From positions 52,696 to 116,695 of the forward strand of contig NZ_JABXWI010000024.1 in NCBI RefSeq assembly GCF_014930365.1: 64,000 nucleotides of DNA, in the 5' to 3' direction. The DNA is from Streptomyces caniscabiei (GTDB taxonomy: Bacteria > Actinomycetota > Actinomycetes > Streptomycetales > Streptomycetaceae). Made by a program: the position numbers and the translations under genes. The notes below the pieces were generated by a model. That model saw only the letters and a program-made list of their open reading frames with translations. It was not told the DNA's origin and made no database searches. Shown here in pieces: positions 8,301 to 15,554 of the stretch (the first letter of the stretch is position 1; each line of letters begins with the position of its first letter).

Positions 8301-8337
8301 CCGGGGCCCGGGCGCACCCATCACGCCCGGGCCCCGG
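8301..8337 (+). terminator. Strong intercistronic hairpin between dioxygenase and maleylacetate reductase genes
   Basis: A 14-bp perfect stem (CCGGGGCCCGGGCG pairing with CGCCCGGGCCCCGG) with a 9-nt loop sits in the 110-bp gap. No U-tract follows, as is usual in high-GC actinobacteria. It may terminate or attenuate transcription, or stabilise the dioxygenase message, so the two genes need not be expressed equally. Confidence 0.65.
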
Positions 8338-8378
8338 CGCGCACCGCCCTCCCCGTCCGTCCCCGACAGGAACGAACA

Positions 8379-9464
8379 GTGAGCCTCACCTTCGAGAACA
8401 TCACGCTCGGCCAACGCGTCCTCTTCGGGTACGGCCGTGCCGCCCGCAACCTCGCCGCGGAGGCCGACCGCCTGGGCGCCCGCCGAGTCATGGTGATCGC
8501 CGCGCCGGCCGAATCCGCGATCGCCGACCGCGTCACGGCGGACCTCCCGGTGGTGCTGCGGCACACCGACGTCCGGCCACACGTACCCGTGGAGCAGGCC
8601 GAGGCGGCCCGCGCCGCGGCCTCCGCCTGCGACGCCGACCTCGTCGTCTGCGTGGGCGGCGGTTCCACGACCGGACTGGCCAAGGCCGTCGCGCTCACCA
8701 CCCGCCTGCCCATCGTCGCGGTGCCGACGACGTACGCCGGCTCCGAGGCCACGAACGTCTGGGGACTCACGGAGGCCGCCCGCAAGACCACCGGCGTCGA
8801 CGACGCCGTCCTCCCGGTCGCCGTGGTCTACGACTCCGAACTCACCCTGTCGCTGCCCGTCGGACTGTCGGTGGCCTCCGGACTCAACGCGATCGCCCAC
8901 TGCGTCGACTCGATGTGGGCCCCGAGGACCAATCCGGTCAACCAGGCCTTCGCGATGGAGGGCCTGCGGGCCGTCGCGGACGGGCTGCGCCGGATCGTCC
9001 GGGACCCGGACGACATCGACGGACGGGACGCCACGCTGTACGGCTGCTACCTGTCCGGGGTGGCCTTCGCCTCCGCCGGCTCGGGGCTGCACCACAAGAT
9101 CTGTCATGTGCTGGGCGGGGCGTACGACCTGCCGCACGCCCAGACCCACGCCACCGTGCTGCCCTATGTGCTGCAGCTCAACGCGCCGGGTGCGCCGGAC
9201 GCGGCCCACCGGATCGCCGCCGCTCTGGGCAGCTCTACGCCGGTCAGCGGTCTGAACGCGCTGCGCGAGACGCTCGACGCCCCGCGCGCACTGGCCGACC
9301 ACGGAATGCGCCGCGAGGACATCCCCGAGGCGGCCGGCTTGATCCTGCCGTACGTGCCGCAGGACAACCCCGTCCCGGTCGGCACCGAGGAACTGACCGA
9401 CCTGCTCACCCGTGCCTGGGCCGGGGAGCCACCACGAGACAGCGAGGCGGTCCGAGATGCCTGA
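8379..9464 (+). CDS. Maleylacetate reductase (iron-type alcohol dehydrogenase family)
   Basis: This 361-residue protein belongs to the iron-containing alcohol dehydrogenase/dehydroquinate-synthase-like fold. Seen: the nucleotide-binding motif CVGGGSTTGLAKA at about residues 91-103, PTTYAGSEAT at about 121-130, and the metal or substrate histidines in LNAIAHCVDSMW and LHHKICHVLGG...DLPHAQTHA. These match maleylacetate reductases (MacA, TfdF, LinF types), which reduce maleylacetate to 3-oxoadipate with NAD(P)H. The GTG start follows AGGAAC. Its 3' end overlaps the next gene by 8 bp. Its presence argues that the pathway passes through maleylacetate. Confidence 0.9.
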   Translation: MSLTFENITLGQRVLFGYGRAARNLAAEADRLGARRVMVIAAPAESAIADRVTADLPVVLRHTDVRPHVPVEQAEAARAAASACDADLVVCVGGGSTTGLAKAVALTTRLPIVAVPTTYAGSEATNVWGLTEAARKTTGVDDAVLPVAVVYDSELTLSLPVGLSVASGLNAIAHCVDSMWAPRTNPVNQAFAMEGLRAVADGLRRIVRDPDDIDGRDATLYGCYLSGVAFASAGSGLHHKICHVLGGAYDLPHAQTHATVLPYVLQLNAPGAPDAAHRIAAALGSSTPVSGLNALRETLDAPRALADHGMRREDIPEAAGLILPYVPQDNPVPVGTEELTDLLTRAWAGEPPRDSEAVRDA

Positions 9465-10203
9465 GACGCCCGGGACCGAGACGACGGCTTTCACCACCGC
9501 GCCCGACAACCCGCACCTGGCGCGCCCACCACTGCTGCGCGGCGCGCCCCTCGACCGGGCCGGGCTGGTGGTCTACGCGGTGCACGGGCGCGGGCAGGGC
9601 CCGGGCTTCATGGTGGAGCAGGCCGAACGGGTCAACCTCCCGGGCGTGGCCTGGGTCGTCCCGGGGGCCGACAGCGACACCTGGTATCCGCGCGGCTTCC
9701 TGGCACCGCTGGAGGAGAACCAGCCGCACCTGGACCATGCCCTCGACACGGTACGCACCCACCTCGCCGACCTGGAACGCATGGGCTGGGCCGCACGGGA
9801 CGTGGTGCTGTTCGGCTTCTCCCAGGGAGCCTGCCTGCTCTCCGAGTACCTGCTGCGGGACCAGCCGTCGTGTGCCGGCGCGTTCCTGCACACCGGCGGC
9901 CATCTCGGGCCGGTGGCCAAGCCCTGGCCCGCGCGACCGGAAAGCGGCCTGCCCGGCACCGAGATCGTGCTGCTGTGCGCGCAGGAGGACGAGTTTGTCC
10001 CTCTCGTGCGGGCCGAGCGGACGGCCGGCGCCCTGGCTTCCCTGGGCGCGAGGATCGAGCTGACCACGTACGACGACCCGCTGCACCACCTCAACGAGGA
10101 CTCGGTCGTCCGTCTGCGGCGTATGCTGCGCACGCGCCTGCTGGAGCGGGCCGAGGTGGTCACGCAGAGCGCGCACCCGAGCGAGAGCCGTCCCGCCCCG
10201 TGA
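9457..10203 (+). CDS. Alpha/beta hydrolase (phospholipase/carboxylesterase family, MhqD-like)
   Basis: This 248-residue cytosolic serine hydrolase has an alpha/beta fold. Seen: YAVHGRGQGP (oxyanion loop) at about residue 33, the nucleophile elbow GFSQGA at about 119, the acid region AQEDEFVP and the His region DDPLHHLNED. In Bacillus a VOC dioxygenase (MhqO) and a hydrolase of this family (MhqD) are encoded together for quinone and catechol detoxification, which parallels this locus. The ATG at 9457 overlaps the maleylacetate reductase stop (ATGCCTGA), and GCGAGGCGG lies ahead. It may hydrolyse an acyl product after ring cleavage; this is inferred from the neighbours. Confidence 0.83.
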   Translation: MPETPGTETTAFTTAPDNPHLARPPLLRGAPLDRAGLVVYAVHGRGQGPGFMVEQAERVNLPGVAWVVPGADSDTWYPRGFLAPLEENQPHLDHALDTVRTHLADLERMGWAARDVVLFGFSQGACLLSEYLLRDQPSCAGAFLHTGGHLGPVAKPWPARPESGLPGTEIVLLCAQEDEFVPLVRAERTAGALASLGARIELTTYDDPLHHLNEDSVVRLRRMLRTRLLERAEVVTQSAHPSESRPAP

Positions 10204-10272
10204 CGACGACCGCGGCGAGCGCCCCCGACGCCCCGTACGGGCGCATACGGCGAAATCGCGCCACACAAGGCA

Positions 10273-10301
10273 TTGATTGTATGACGAGCCGGCCGTAGCC
10301 T
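10273..10301 (+). promoter_or_regulatory. Putative promoter of the gntR gene with overlapping operator O3
   Basis: TTGATT (10273-10278), a 17-bp spacer and TAGCCT (10296-10301) place transcription start close to the GTG at 10309, consistent with a leaderless mRNA. ATTGTATGACGAG at 10276-10288 matches the ATTGT-N3-ACAAT operator except at two positions of the right half and overlaps the -35. This suggests autoregulation. Confidence 0.5.
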
Positions 10302-10308
10302 CGCTGCC

Positions 10309-11037
10309 GTGGAGCACGAAGGCTCGTGGGCGAGGAAGCCCCACTCGCGCCTGGAGTCGGCCTCGGTGATGGCCGACTCCAGGGACCGCGTCCTGCGGAC
10401 GGTGCGCGAGGACATCTGCTGGTCACGGCTCCTTCCAGGGCAGCGGCTCGACGTGAACCTCGTCGTGGGACGCACCGGCGTCTCGCGGAGCGTGGTACGA
10501 CAGGCCCTCCGTGACCTGTGCGACCAGGGCTGGCTGACCACCGTGGACGAGGGATGCGTGGTGGGCGTGCCCTCGCCGGAGGAAGCCGCCGAGATCGACG
10601 AGGTCCGGCGCGCCCTGGAGGAGGTCACCGTGCGGCGCTTCGTCGCACACGCCTCCGACTCGCAGCTGAGGGCACTGCACGGCGCCCTGATGGAGTTCGA
10701 GGACCTGGCGGAGCTCCCGCCGGACCCGTCGGCCCTGCTCCAGGCACGGGACAACTTCTACGGACTGCTGCTGCGTGCCGCCGGCGTCATGGTCACGCTG
10801 GACGCCCTGGCGAAACTGCGGGCGCGGATCATCGTGCTGATGTGTGCCTCCCTGTGCTCGCCCGGCCGTGCGCGTGCCGCGGGAGCCGAACTGCGCGCCG
10901 TCTACGAGGCGCTGGCCGACCGCGACGCCGAACGGGCCGTCCTCGCCTGCGCCACGCATGTGGACCGTTCGTACGAAGCGGGCTTCCGGGCACTGGCCGC
11001 CCTCGGCGGCCCCGAGCCCGGCACCGCGCTGAACTGA
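10309..11037 (+). CDS. GntR-family transcriptional regulator (FCD/FadR subfamily)
   Basis: This 242-residue regulator has an N-terminal winged helix (about residues 22-90: RDRVLRTVREDI...GVSRSVVRQALRDLCDQGWL) and a C-terminal all-helical FCD ligand-binding domain (about 95-230). Such proteins usually bind an organic acid ligand. It lies between the catabolic genes and the NRAMP transporter gene. Repeats of ATTGT-N3-ACAAT lie at its own promoter and at those neighbours, so it is the likely repressor of the regulon. Start: GTG 10309 suits a leaderless message; an ATG at 10369 would drop 20 residues but keep the helix-turn-helix, and lacks a well-spaced ribosome site. Confidence 0.87.
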   Translation: MEHEGSWARKPHSRLESASVMADSRDRVLRTVREDICWSRLLPGQRLDVNLVVGRTGVSRSVVRQALRDLCDQGWLTTVDEGCVVGVPSPEEAAEIDEVRRALEEVTVRRFVAHASDSQLRALHGALMEFEDLAELPPDPSALLQARDNFYGLLLRAAGVMVTLDALAKLRARIIVLMCASLCSPGRARAAGAELRAVYEALADRDAERAVLACATHVDRSYEAGFRALAALGGPEPGTALN

Positions 11038-11060
11038 GCGCGGCCCGAGGGCCCGAATCT

Positions 11061-11088
11061 CTTTGATCCCACTCCTTTGATCCCACTC
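11061..11088. repeat. Two 14-bp direct repeats upstream of the NRAMP promoter
   Basis: CTTTGATCCCACTC occurs twice head-to-tail at 11061-11074 and 11075-11088, immediately before the probable -35 element at 11091. It could be an activator site or a simple duplication. Confidence 0.75.
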
Positions 11089-11090
11089 CA

Positions 11091-11127
11091 TTGCTCGGAC
11101 TCACGCTCGCAAGTATTGTATGACAAT
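11091..11127 (+). promoter_or_regulatory. Putative promoter and operator O4 for the NRAMP transporter gene
   Basis: TTGCTC (11091-11096), a 17-bp spacer and TATTGT (11114-11119) form a plausible promoter. The perfect palindrome ATTGTATGACAAT at 11115-11127 overlaps the -10 and is the best match to the shared operator, extended to GTATTGTATGACAATAATAC. It links the transporter to the GntR regulator encoded just upstream. Confidence 0.62.
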
Positions 11128-11215
11128 AATACGCACACACGGTCTGACGTGACGTCTGTCCGTCGGTGTCGGCATGCGTACCCGCTCCCCCTTCCCGACT
11201 CGCAGGAGCCCTCTG

Positions 11216-12487
11216 ATGAGCACCGGCACCTCCGCAGCAGCCCCGCCCCTCACCCAGAACCCGGTCCTCAGTCGAGCCGTCCGCCGGCGCCGACTCGCCT
11301 TCTACGGGCCCGCTTTCGTCGCCGCCGTCGCCTACGTCGACCCCGGCAACTTCGCCACCAACTTCCAGGCGGGAGCCCGGCACGGCTACCTGCTCGTCTG
11401 GGTCCTCGTCTCGGCCTGTGCGGTCGCCATGTTCATCCAGTACCTGTCGGCCAAGACCGGTCTGGCCACCGGACGTGACCTGCCGACGCTGTGCCGGGAC
11501 AGTTTCCGCCGCCCGGTCGTGGTGGGACTGTGGGCGCAGGCCGAGGTCGTGGCCATGGCCACCGACCTGGCGGAGTTCGTGGGCGCGGCGATCGGTCTCT
11601 ATCTGCTCTTCGGCGTGCCCATGCTGCCCGCCGCGCTGATCACCGCCGTGGTGAGCTTCGCCATCCTGGCCCTCCAGCGGCGCGGCTACCGTCCCTTCGA
11701 GCTGGCGATCGTCTTCCTGCTCGGAATCATCGCCCTGGGCTTCGCGTACACCCTCGTCGCCGCCGGCGGCCAGTCCGCCTCGGGGCTGGCTGCGGGGATG
11801 ACACCGGCCTTCCACGGCACCGACTCCGTGGTGCTGGCCATCGGCATCATCGGTGCGACGGTCATGCCGCACGTCATCTATCTGCACTCGGCCCTCACCG
11901 CGCAGCGGCAGGCGCCCGAGGGCCCGGCCGAGCGCAAGCGTGCCCTGCGCACCCTGCGCGTCGACACCACGCTGGGCCTGAGCCTGGCCGGACTGATCAA
12001 CCTCTCGATGCTCTGCGTCGCGGCCGCCGTCTTCCACGGTGCCGCCGGGGACTTCGACGGCAGTCTCGGCAGCGCCCACCAGGGCTTCGACCGTCTCGTC
12101 GGCGGCGGTGCCGCGCTCGCCTTCGCCGCCGCGCTCCTGGCATCCGGCCTCTCGTCCTCAGGCGTGGGCACCTACTCCGGCCAGGTCATCATGGAGGGCT
12201 TCCTCCGGATGCGGATCCCCCTGTTCCTCCGGCGGGCCATCACCATGGCCCCCGCGCTGGTCGTCCTCGCGCTCGGCATGTCGCCGGACAAGGTCCTGCT
12301 GGCGTCGCAGGTGGTGCTCTCCTTCGGCATCCCGTTCGCGCTGATCCCCCTGGTGCTGATCAGCCGCCGCCGGGATCTGATGGGAGAGTTGGTCAACCGG
12401 CCCGTGACCACCTTCGTGGGGTGGGTGGCGGCTCTGCTCATCTCCGGTATCAACATCTATCTGCTGCAGCAGGTCTTCTTCGGCTGA
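11216..12487 (+). CDS. mntH: NRAMP-family divalent metal (Mn2+/Fe2+) transporter
   Basis: This 423-residue membrane protein has about eleven hydrophobic segments and the NRAMP hallmarks: YVDPGNFATN in the first helix (about residues 40-49) and MPHVIYLHSAL in helix 6 (about 218-228). The family imports Mn2+ or Fe2+ with protons across the cytoplasmic membrane. The ATG at 11216 is preceded by CAGGAGCC; the upstream ATG at 11174 has no ribosome site. The shared operator lies 88 bp upstream. Control by the catabolic regulator rather than an obvious Mn- or Fe-sensing site suggests it supplies metal for the VOC dioxygenase and cupin. That coupling is inference. Confidence 0.9.
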   Translation: MSTGTSAAAPPLTQNPVLSRAVRRRRLAFYGPAFVAAVAYVDPGNFATNFQAGARHGYLLVWVLVSACAVAMFIQYLSAKTGLATGRDLPTLCRDSFRRPVVVGLWAQAEVVAMATDLAEFVGAAIGLYLLFGVPMLPAALITAVVSFAILALQRRGYRPFELAIVFLLGIIALGFAYTLVAAGGQSASGLAAGMTPAFHGTDSVVLAIGIIGATVMPHVIYLHSALTAQRQAPEGPAERKRALRTLRVDTTLGLSLAGLINLSMLCVAAAVFHGAAGDFDGSLGSAHQGFDRLVGGGAALAFAAALLASGLSSSGVGTYSGQVIMEGFLRMRIPLFLRRAITMAPALVVLALGMSPDKVLLASQVVLSFGIPFALIPLVLISRRRDLMGELVNRPVTTFVGWVAALLISGINIYLLQQVFFG

Positions 12488-12488
12488 G

Positions 12489-12547
12489 GTCAAGGCGTCG
12501 GGCCCCGCCGGTCCGCTGTCAGGCGGACGGAGTCCGACGCCCTTGAC
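12489..12547 (+). terminator. Terminator after the NRAMP gene
   Basis: GTCAAGGCGTCGG at 12489 pairs with CCGACGCCCTTGAC ending at 12547 (one bulge), enclosing a second hairpin GTCCGC...GGCGGAC. It starts 2 bp after the stop codon and is a strong factor-independent-type structure. Confidence 0.75.
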
Positions 12548-13305
12548 ACCCGGCCGGGCGGCCTCCCCCACACCGTCGCCCAGCCGCGCATCGAGCGGCC
12601 GCTGCTGGCCGGCCTGTGCGAGGGCAACCATGATGTCGGGCCTTGCGGCCGGGGGCATCAGCGCCCGCGGTTGATCTGAACCGGGGCCTGACGGGCGGCG
12701 TCGGCGTATCGCGACCCGCCTCGGCCGCGGTGGCCTGGCGTCAGCGTGCCGCCTCGTCCTCGAACCCTGGCCGACCGCATGGGCCGCCTTGCCCCAGGAC
12801 GCCTCGGCGGGTACGTCGCGGTCGCCGAGCAGATCGTGTTCGGGCCGTCATGGAAGTGCGGGCCTTATCTCAGGGGAGTTCGGACGACGGCGTACGAAAC
12901 CCGGACGTAGCTGCTCGGTAGCCGCGCCTCTGCTGCTCGGTAGCCGCGCCTCTTCGGCATCACCGACTCCACCCCCGACGACTCCTGACCCCGGCCGCCG
13001 CGCCGTCGGCGGCCCCGCCCGGCACGCAAAACCAGCCGAGCGTGCGCCGGTCCTCAGCCGCGGCCATGCCGCCGATCCCCCGCCCCCCTCTCCCTCGACT
13101 CCAGCAGTACAGGCGAAAGCGGCCGCAACGGTCCGTGTGCCGAACAAGACGTGCGGAGGCTATGGCCCCGCCCGGGGTGCGTCGAGCGCTACGCGTTCCG
13201 GTGCGGGGGCCCACGACGATCTCCGTAGCGGCTGAACGCCAGGGGGCAGCGCTCCACCCCGCAGATCATCAACCGGGCCCAGGCCTGCCCCGGCAACGCG
13301 GATGG
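12548..13305. other. Gene-poor stretch without recognisable coding sequence
   Basis: No frame here has a ribosome site, a recognisable domain or streptomycete-like third-position bias over useful length. Apart from a 22-bp tandem duplication at 12910 I see only fragmented open frames. With the recombinase relic that follows, it looks like decayed mobile DNA. Confidence 0.5.
12910..12953. repeat. 22-bp perfect tandem duplication
   Basis: The unit GCTGCTCGGTAGCCGCGCCT plus CT occurs twice without interruption at 12910-12931 and 12932-12953, in a non-coding stretch. Confidence 0.8.
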
Positions 13306-13560
13306 TCAGCCAAGGACTCTCGCCCCCTCACGCTCCCCGACCTGCAGCACCCCGAGCTGACCGGCACGCCCCGCAAGCAACTTGTAGCCGGTGTTCAGGC
13401 AGTTCCACGACGTTGCGGCCGAGCCGGTCCACGGTTGCGGCCGCCAACCCGCCGTACGGACCCCTCTCGTCGCGAGCCACGGGCCCAGTTTCGGCCGGGT
13501 CATCGTGTCGGTGGCGCCGGACACCTCCTCATAGTCGGCCCAGCCAATGATGTGGCCCCG
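13306..13560 (-). pseudogene. Frameshifted serine recombinase (resolvase) fragment
   Basis: Minus-strand translation gives GHIIGWADYEEVSGATDTM then TRPKLGPWLAT, the resolvase-domain stretch seen in streptomycete serine recombinases. It continues in a second frame as GPYGGLAAATVDRLGRNVVE, containing the conserved DRLGRN motif, then returns to the first frame as CLNTGYKLLAGRAGQLGVLQ. At least two compensating frameshifts are needed, and neither the N-terminal catalytic-Ser segment nor the C-terminal recombinase domain is found. It is a relic of an integrative element. Confidence 0.65.
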
Positions 13561-13695
13561 ACAGACGCGGCGGCGGTCAGCACGTCCTCGCGTTGCCGCT
13601 CTGGTGACGACGTGGCGAGTTTCATCCCGACAGCAAGACATCTCCGTTTCGAACAAGCAAGGTACGGAGATCGGCCGCGCCCAGGACGACCTTGC

Positions 13696-14118
13696 TCAGC
13701 CCAGGAAGCTCAGTCGAACCTGACGGTTGACATTGTCTTTATTGGTGTCCACCAGGCACACCGACTGCCAGGTCCCCAGCTCCAGTTGTCCGGCGAGGAC
13801 CGGGAGGGTGGCGTGGGGTGGGACGAAGGCGGGGAGGACATGGTCGCGGCCGTGGCCGGGGGTGCCGTGGCGGTGCTGCCAGCGGTCGTCGGCGGGCAGC
13901 AGGGTGCGCAGGGCGGCGAGGAGGTCGTCGTCGCTGCCGGCGCCCGTCTCGATGATGGCGATGCCGGCCGTGGCGTGCGGGACGAAGACGTTGAGCAGAC
14001 CGTCCCGGCCGACCGCCGCCTCGCGGAGGAACGCCTCGCAGTCGTGGGTGAGGTCGACGACCCGCTCGCGGGAGCCGGAGGCGATGTTCAGGACTCGGGT
14101 GGTGAAGGCATCGGACAT
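13696..14118 (-). CDS. YjbQ/UPF0047-family protein
   Basis: This 140-residue protein matches the secondary thiamine-phosphate synthase/YjbQ (UPF0047) family in length and motifs: LLNVFVPHATAGIAIIETG at about residues 41-59, the histidine-rich WQHRHGTPGHGRDHVLPAFV at about 80-99, and QLELGTWQSVCLVDTNKDN near the C-terminus. The conserved histidines suggest a metal site. The cellular role is not settled; some members show weak thiamine phosphate synthase activity. The ATG at 14118 is the only sensible start. It is transcribed away from the flavoprotein gene, with a 14-bp repeat array in the shared upstream region. Confidence 0.88.
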   Translation of the reverse strand: MSDAFTTRVLNIASGSRERVVDLTHDCEAFLREAAVGRDGLLNVFVPHATAGIAIIETGAGSDDDLLAALRTLLPADDRWQHRHGTPGHGRDHVLPAFVPPHATLPVLAGQLELGTWQSVCLVDTNKDNVNRQVRLSFLG

Positions 14119-14142
14119 GACTCCATCCTCGCGCACCGGGAC

Positions 14143-14226
14143 GCCGTGGACGCGGAGCCGTGGACGCGGAGCCGTGAGCGGGGAGGCGTAAGCGGGGAGT
14201 TGTAATCGGGGAGTTGTAATCGGTGG
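14143..14226. repeat. Six 14-bp degenerate tandem repeats in a divergent promoter region
   Basis: Consecutive 14-mers start at 14143, 14157, 14171, 14185, 14199 and 14213: GCCGTGGACGCGGA twice, GCCGTGAGCGGGGA, GGCGTAAGCGGGGA, GTTGTAATCGGGGA, GTTGTAATCGGTGG. The gradual drift from one end to the other suggests stepwise tandem duplication. It fills much of the space between two divergent genes. Confidence 0.8.
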
Positions 14227-14319
14227 CCCGCCCGTTGCGAGGGGTACGACCACCCGGCCAGGCGGCTGCGTCGTGCGCGGCGCGGGAAGATCCGGCGTCT
14301 CCTGTCCGTTGGGAGAAGC

Positions 14320-15396
14320 GTGAACGACACGCGTGAGGTCGAAGTGGTTGTCATAGGTGCCGGTCAGGCAGGTCTGGCCGCCGCCCATCACCTGCGCCGC
14401 ACCGGTTACCTGCCGGAGCACGACTTCGTGGTGCTGGACCACTCCCCCGGGCCGGGCGGCGCCTGGCAGTACCGCTGGCCGTCGTTGACCTTCGGCAAGG
14501 TGCACGGGATGCACGCGCTGCCGGGCCTGGAGCTGACGGGGGCCGATCCGGCGCGACCGTCTGCCGAGGTCGTCCGGGAGTACTTCGACACATACGAACG
14601 CACCTTCGACCTGCGGGTACGGCGTCCCGTGGACGTCCGGACCGTGCGTGAGGGCGAGGGCGGGCGGCTGCTCGTCGAGACCTCGGACGGGACGTGGTCG
14701 ACGCGGGCGCTGATCAACGCCACCGGCACATGGGACCGGCCGTTCTGGCCGCGCTACCCCGGCCAGGAGACCTTCCGGGGGCGGCAGTTGCACACCGCCC
14801 AGTACGCGGGCCCCGAGGAGTTCGCGGGACTGCGGGTGGTCGTGGTCGGCGGGGGCGCGTCCGGGACGCAGCATCTGCTGGAGCTCGCGCCGTACGCCGC
14901 CGCGACGACCTGGGTGACCAGGCGTGCGCCCGTGTTCCGCGAGGGACCGTTCGACGAGGGCGCCGGGCGGGCGGCGGTCGCCCTGGTGGAGGAGCGGGTG
15001 CGGCAGGGGCTGCCGCCGCGGAGTGTCGTGTCGGTGACGGGGCTGCCGCTCAACGACGCGATCCGGCAGGGCGTCGCGGACGGCGTTCTGGACCGGCTGC
15101 CGATGTTCGACCGGATCACCCCCGACGGCGTGGAGTGGGACGCCGGCCGCCGTGCCGACGCCGATGTCATCCTCTGGGCGACCGGTTTCCGCGCCGCCGT
15201 CGACCACCTGGCCCCCTTGCGGCTGCGCGAGCCGGGTGGCGGCATCCGCGTCGACGGCACCCGCGCGGTCGCCGACCCGCGCGTCCATCTGGTCGGGTAC
15301 GGCCCCTCGGCGAGCACCATCGGCGCCAACCGCGCCGGCCGCACGGCGGTACGGGACATCCGCCGACTCCTGACGAACGAACCGGCCACGGTCTGA
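14320..15396 (+). CDS. Flavin-dependent oxidoreductase (NAD(P)/FAD, CzcO/FMO-like)
   Basis: This 358-residue flavoprotein has two dinucleotide-binding folds: VVIGAGQAGLAAAHHLRR at about residues 9-26 (FAD) and VVVGGGASGTQHLLEL at about 172-187 (NADPH). Between them lies FWPRYPGQETFRGRQLHTAQY, resembling the FMO/Baeyer-Villiger fingerprint, and ATGFRAAVDHL follows near 288. It is probably a monooxygenase or reductase of unknown substrate. The GTG start at 14320 follows GGGAGAA. The last codons (EPATV-stop) are part of a 26-bp tandem repeat that continues past the stop. Confidence 0.83.
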   Translation: MNDTREVEVVVIGAGQAGLAAAHHLRRTGYLPEHDFVVLDHSPGPGGAWQYRWPSLTFGKVHGMHALPGLELTGADPARPSAEVVREYFDTYERTFDLRVRRPVDVRTVREGEGGRLLVETSDGTWSTRALINATGTWDRPFWPRYPGQETFRGRQLHTAQYAGPEEFAGLRVVVVGGGASGTQHLLELAPYAAATTWVTRRAPVFREGPFDEGAGRAAVALVEERVRQGLPPRSVVSVTGLPLNDAIRQGVADGVLDRLPMFDRITPDGVEWDAGRRADADVILWATGFRAAVDHLAPLRLREPGGGIRVDGTRAVADPRVHLVGYGPSASTIGANRAGRTAVRDIRRLLTNEPATV

Positions 15397-15479
15397 CGCG
15401 TCCCGAACCGGCCACGGTCTGACGCGTCCCGAACCGGCCACGGTCTGACGCGTCCCGAACCGGCCCCGTCTGGCGTCCC
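15379..15479. repeat. 26-bp tandem repeat overlapping the 3' end of the flavoprotein gene
   Basis: A 26-bp unit starting GAACCGGCCACGGTCTGACG occurs at 15379-15404, 15405-15430 and 15431-15456, with a degenerate partial fourth copy at 15457-15479. The first copy contains the gene's stop codon TGA (15394-15396), so each copy repeats the end of the reading frame. Confidence 0.85.
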
Positions 15480-15554
15480 GAGCCTTGACCGGCAGGACCG
15501 GCAAGGCCAATGGACCCGGAAAAGTTGATCGCGCCTCAGCCAGCCACCGATGCG

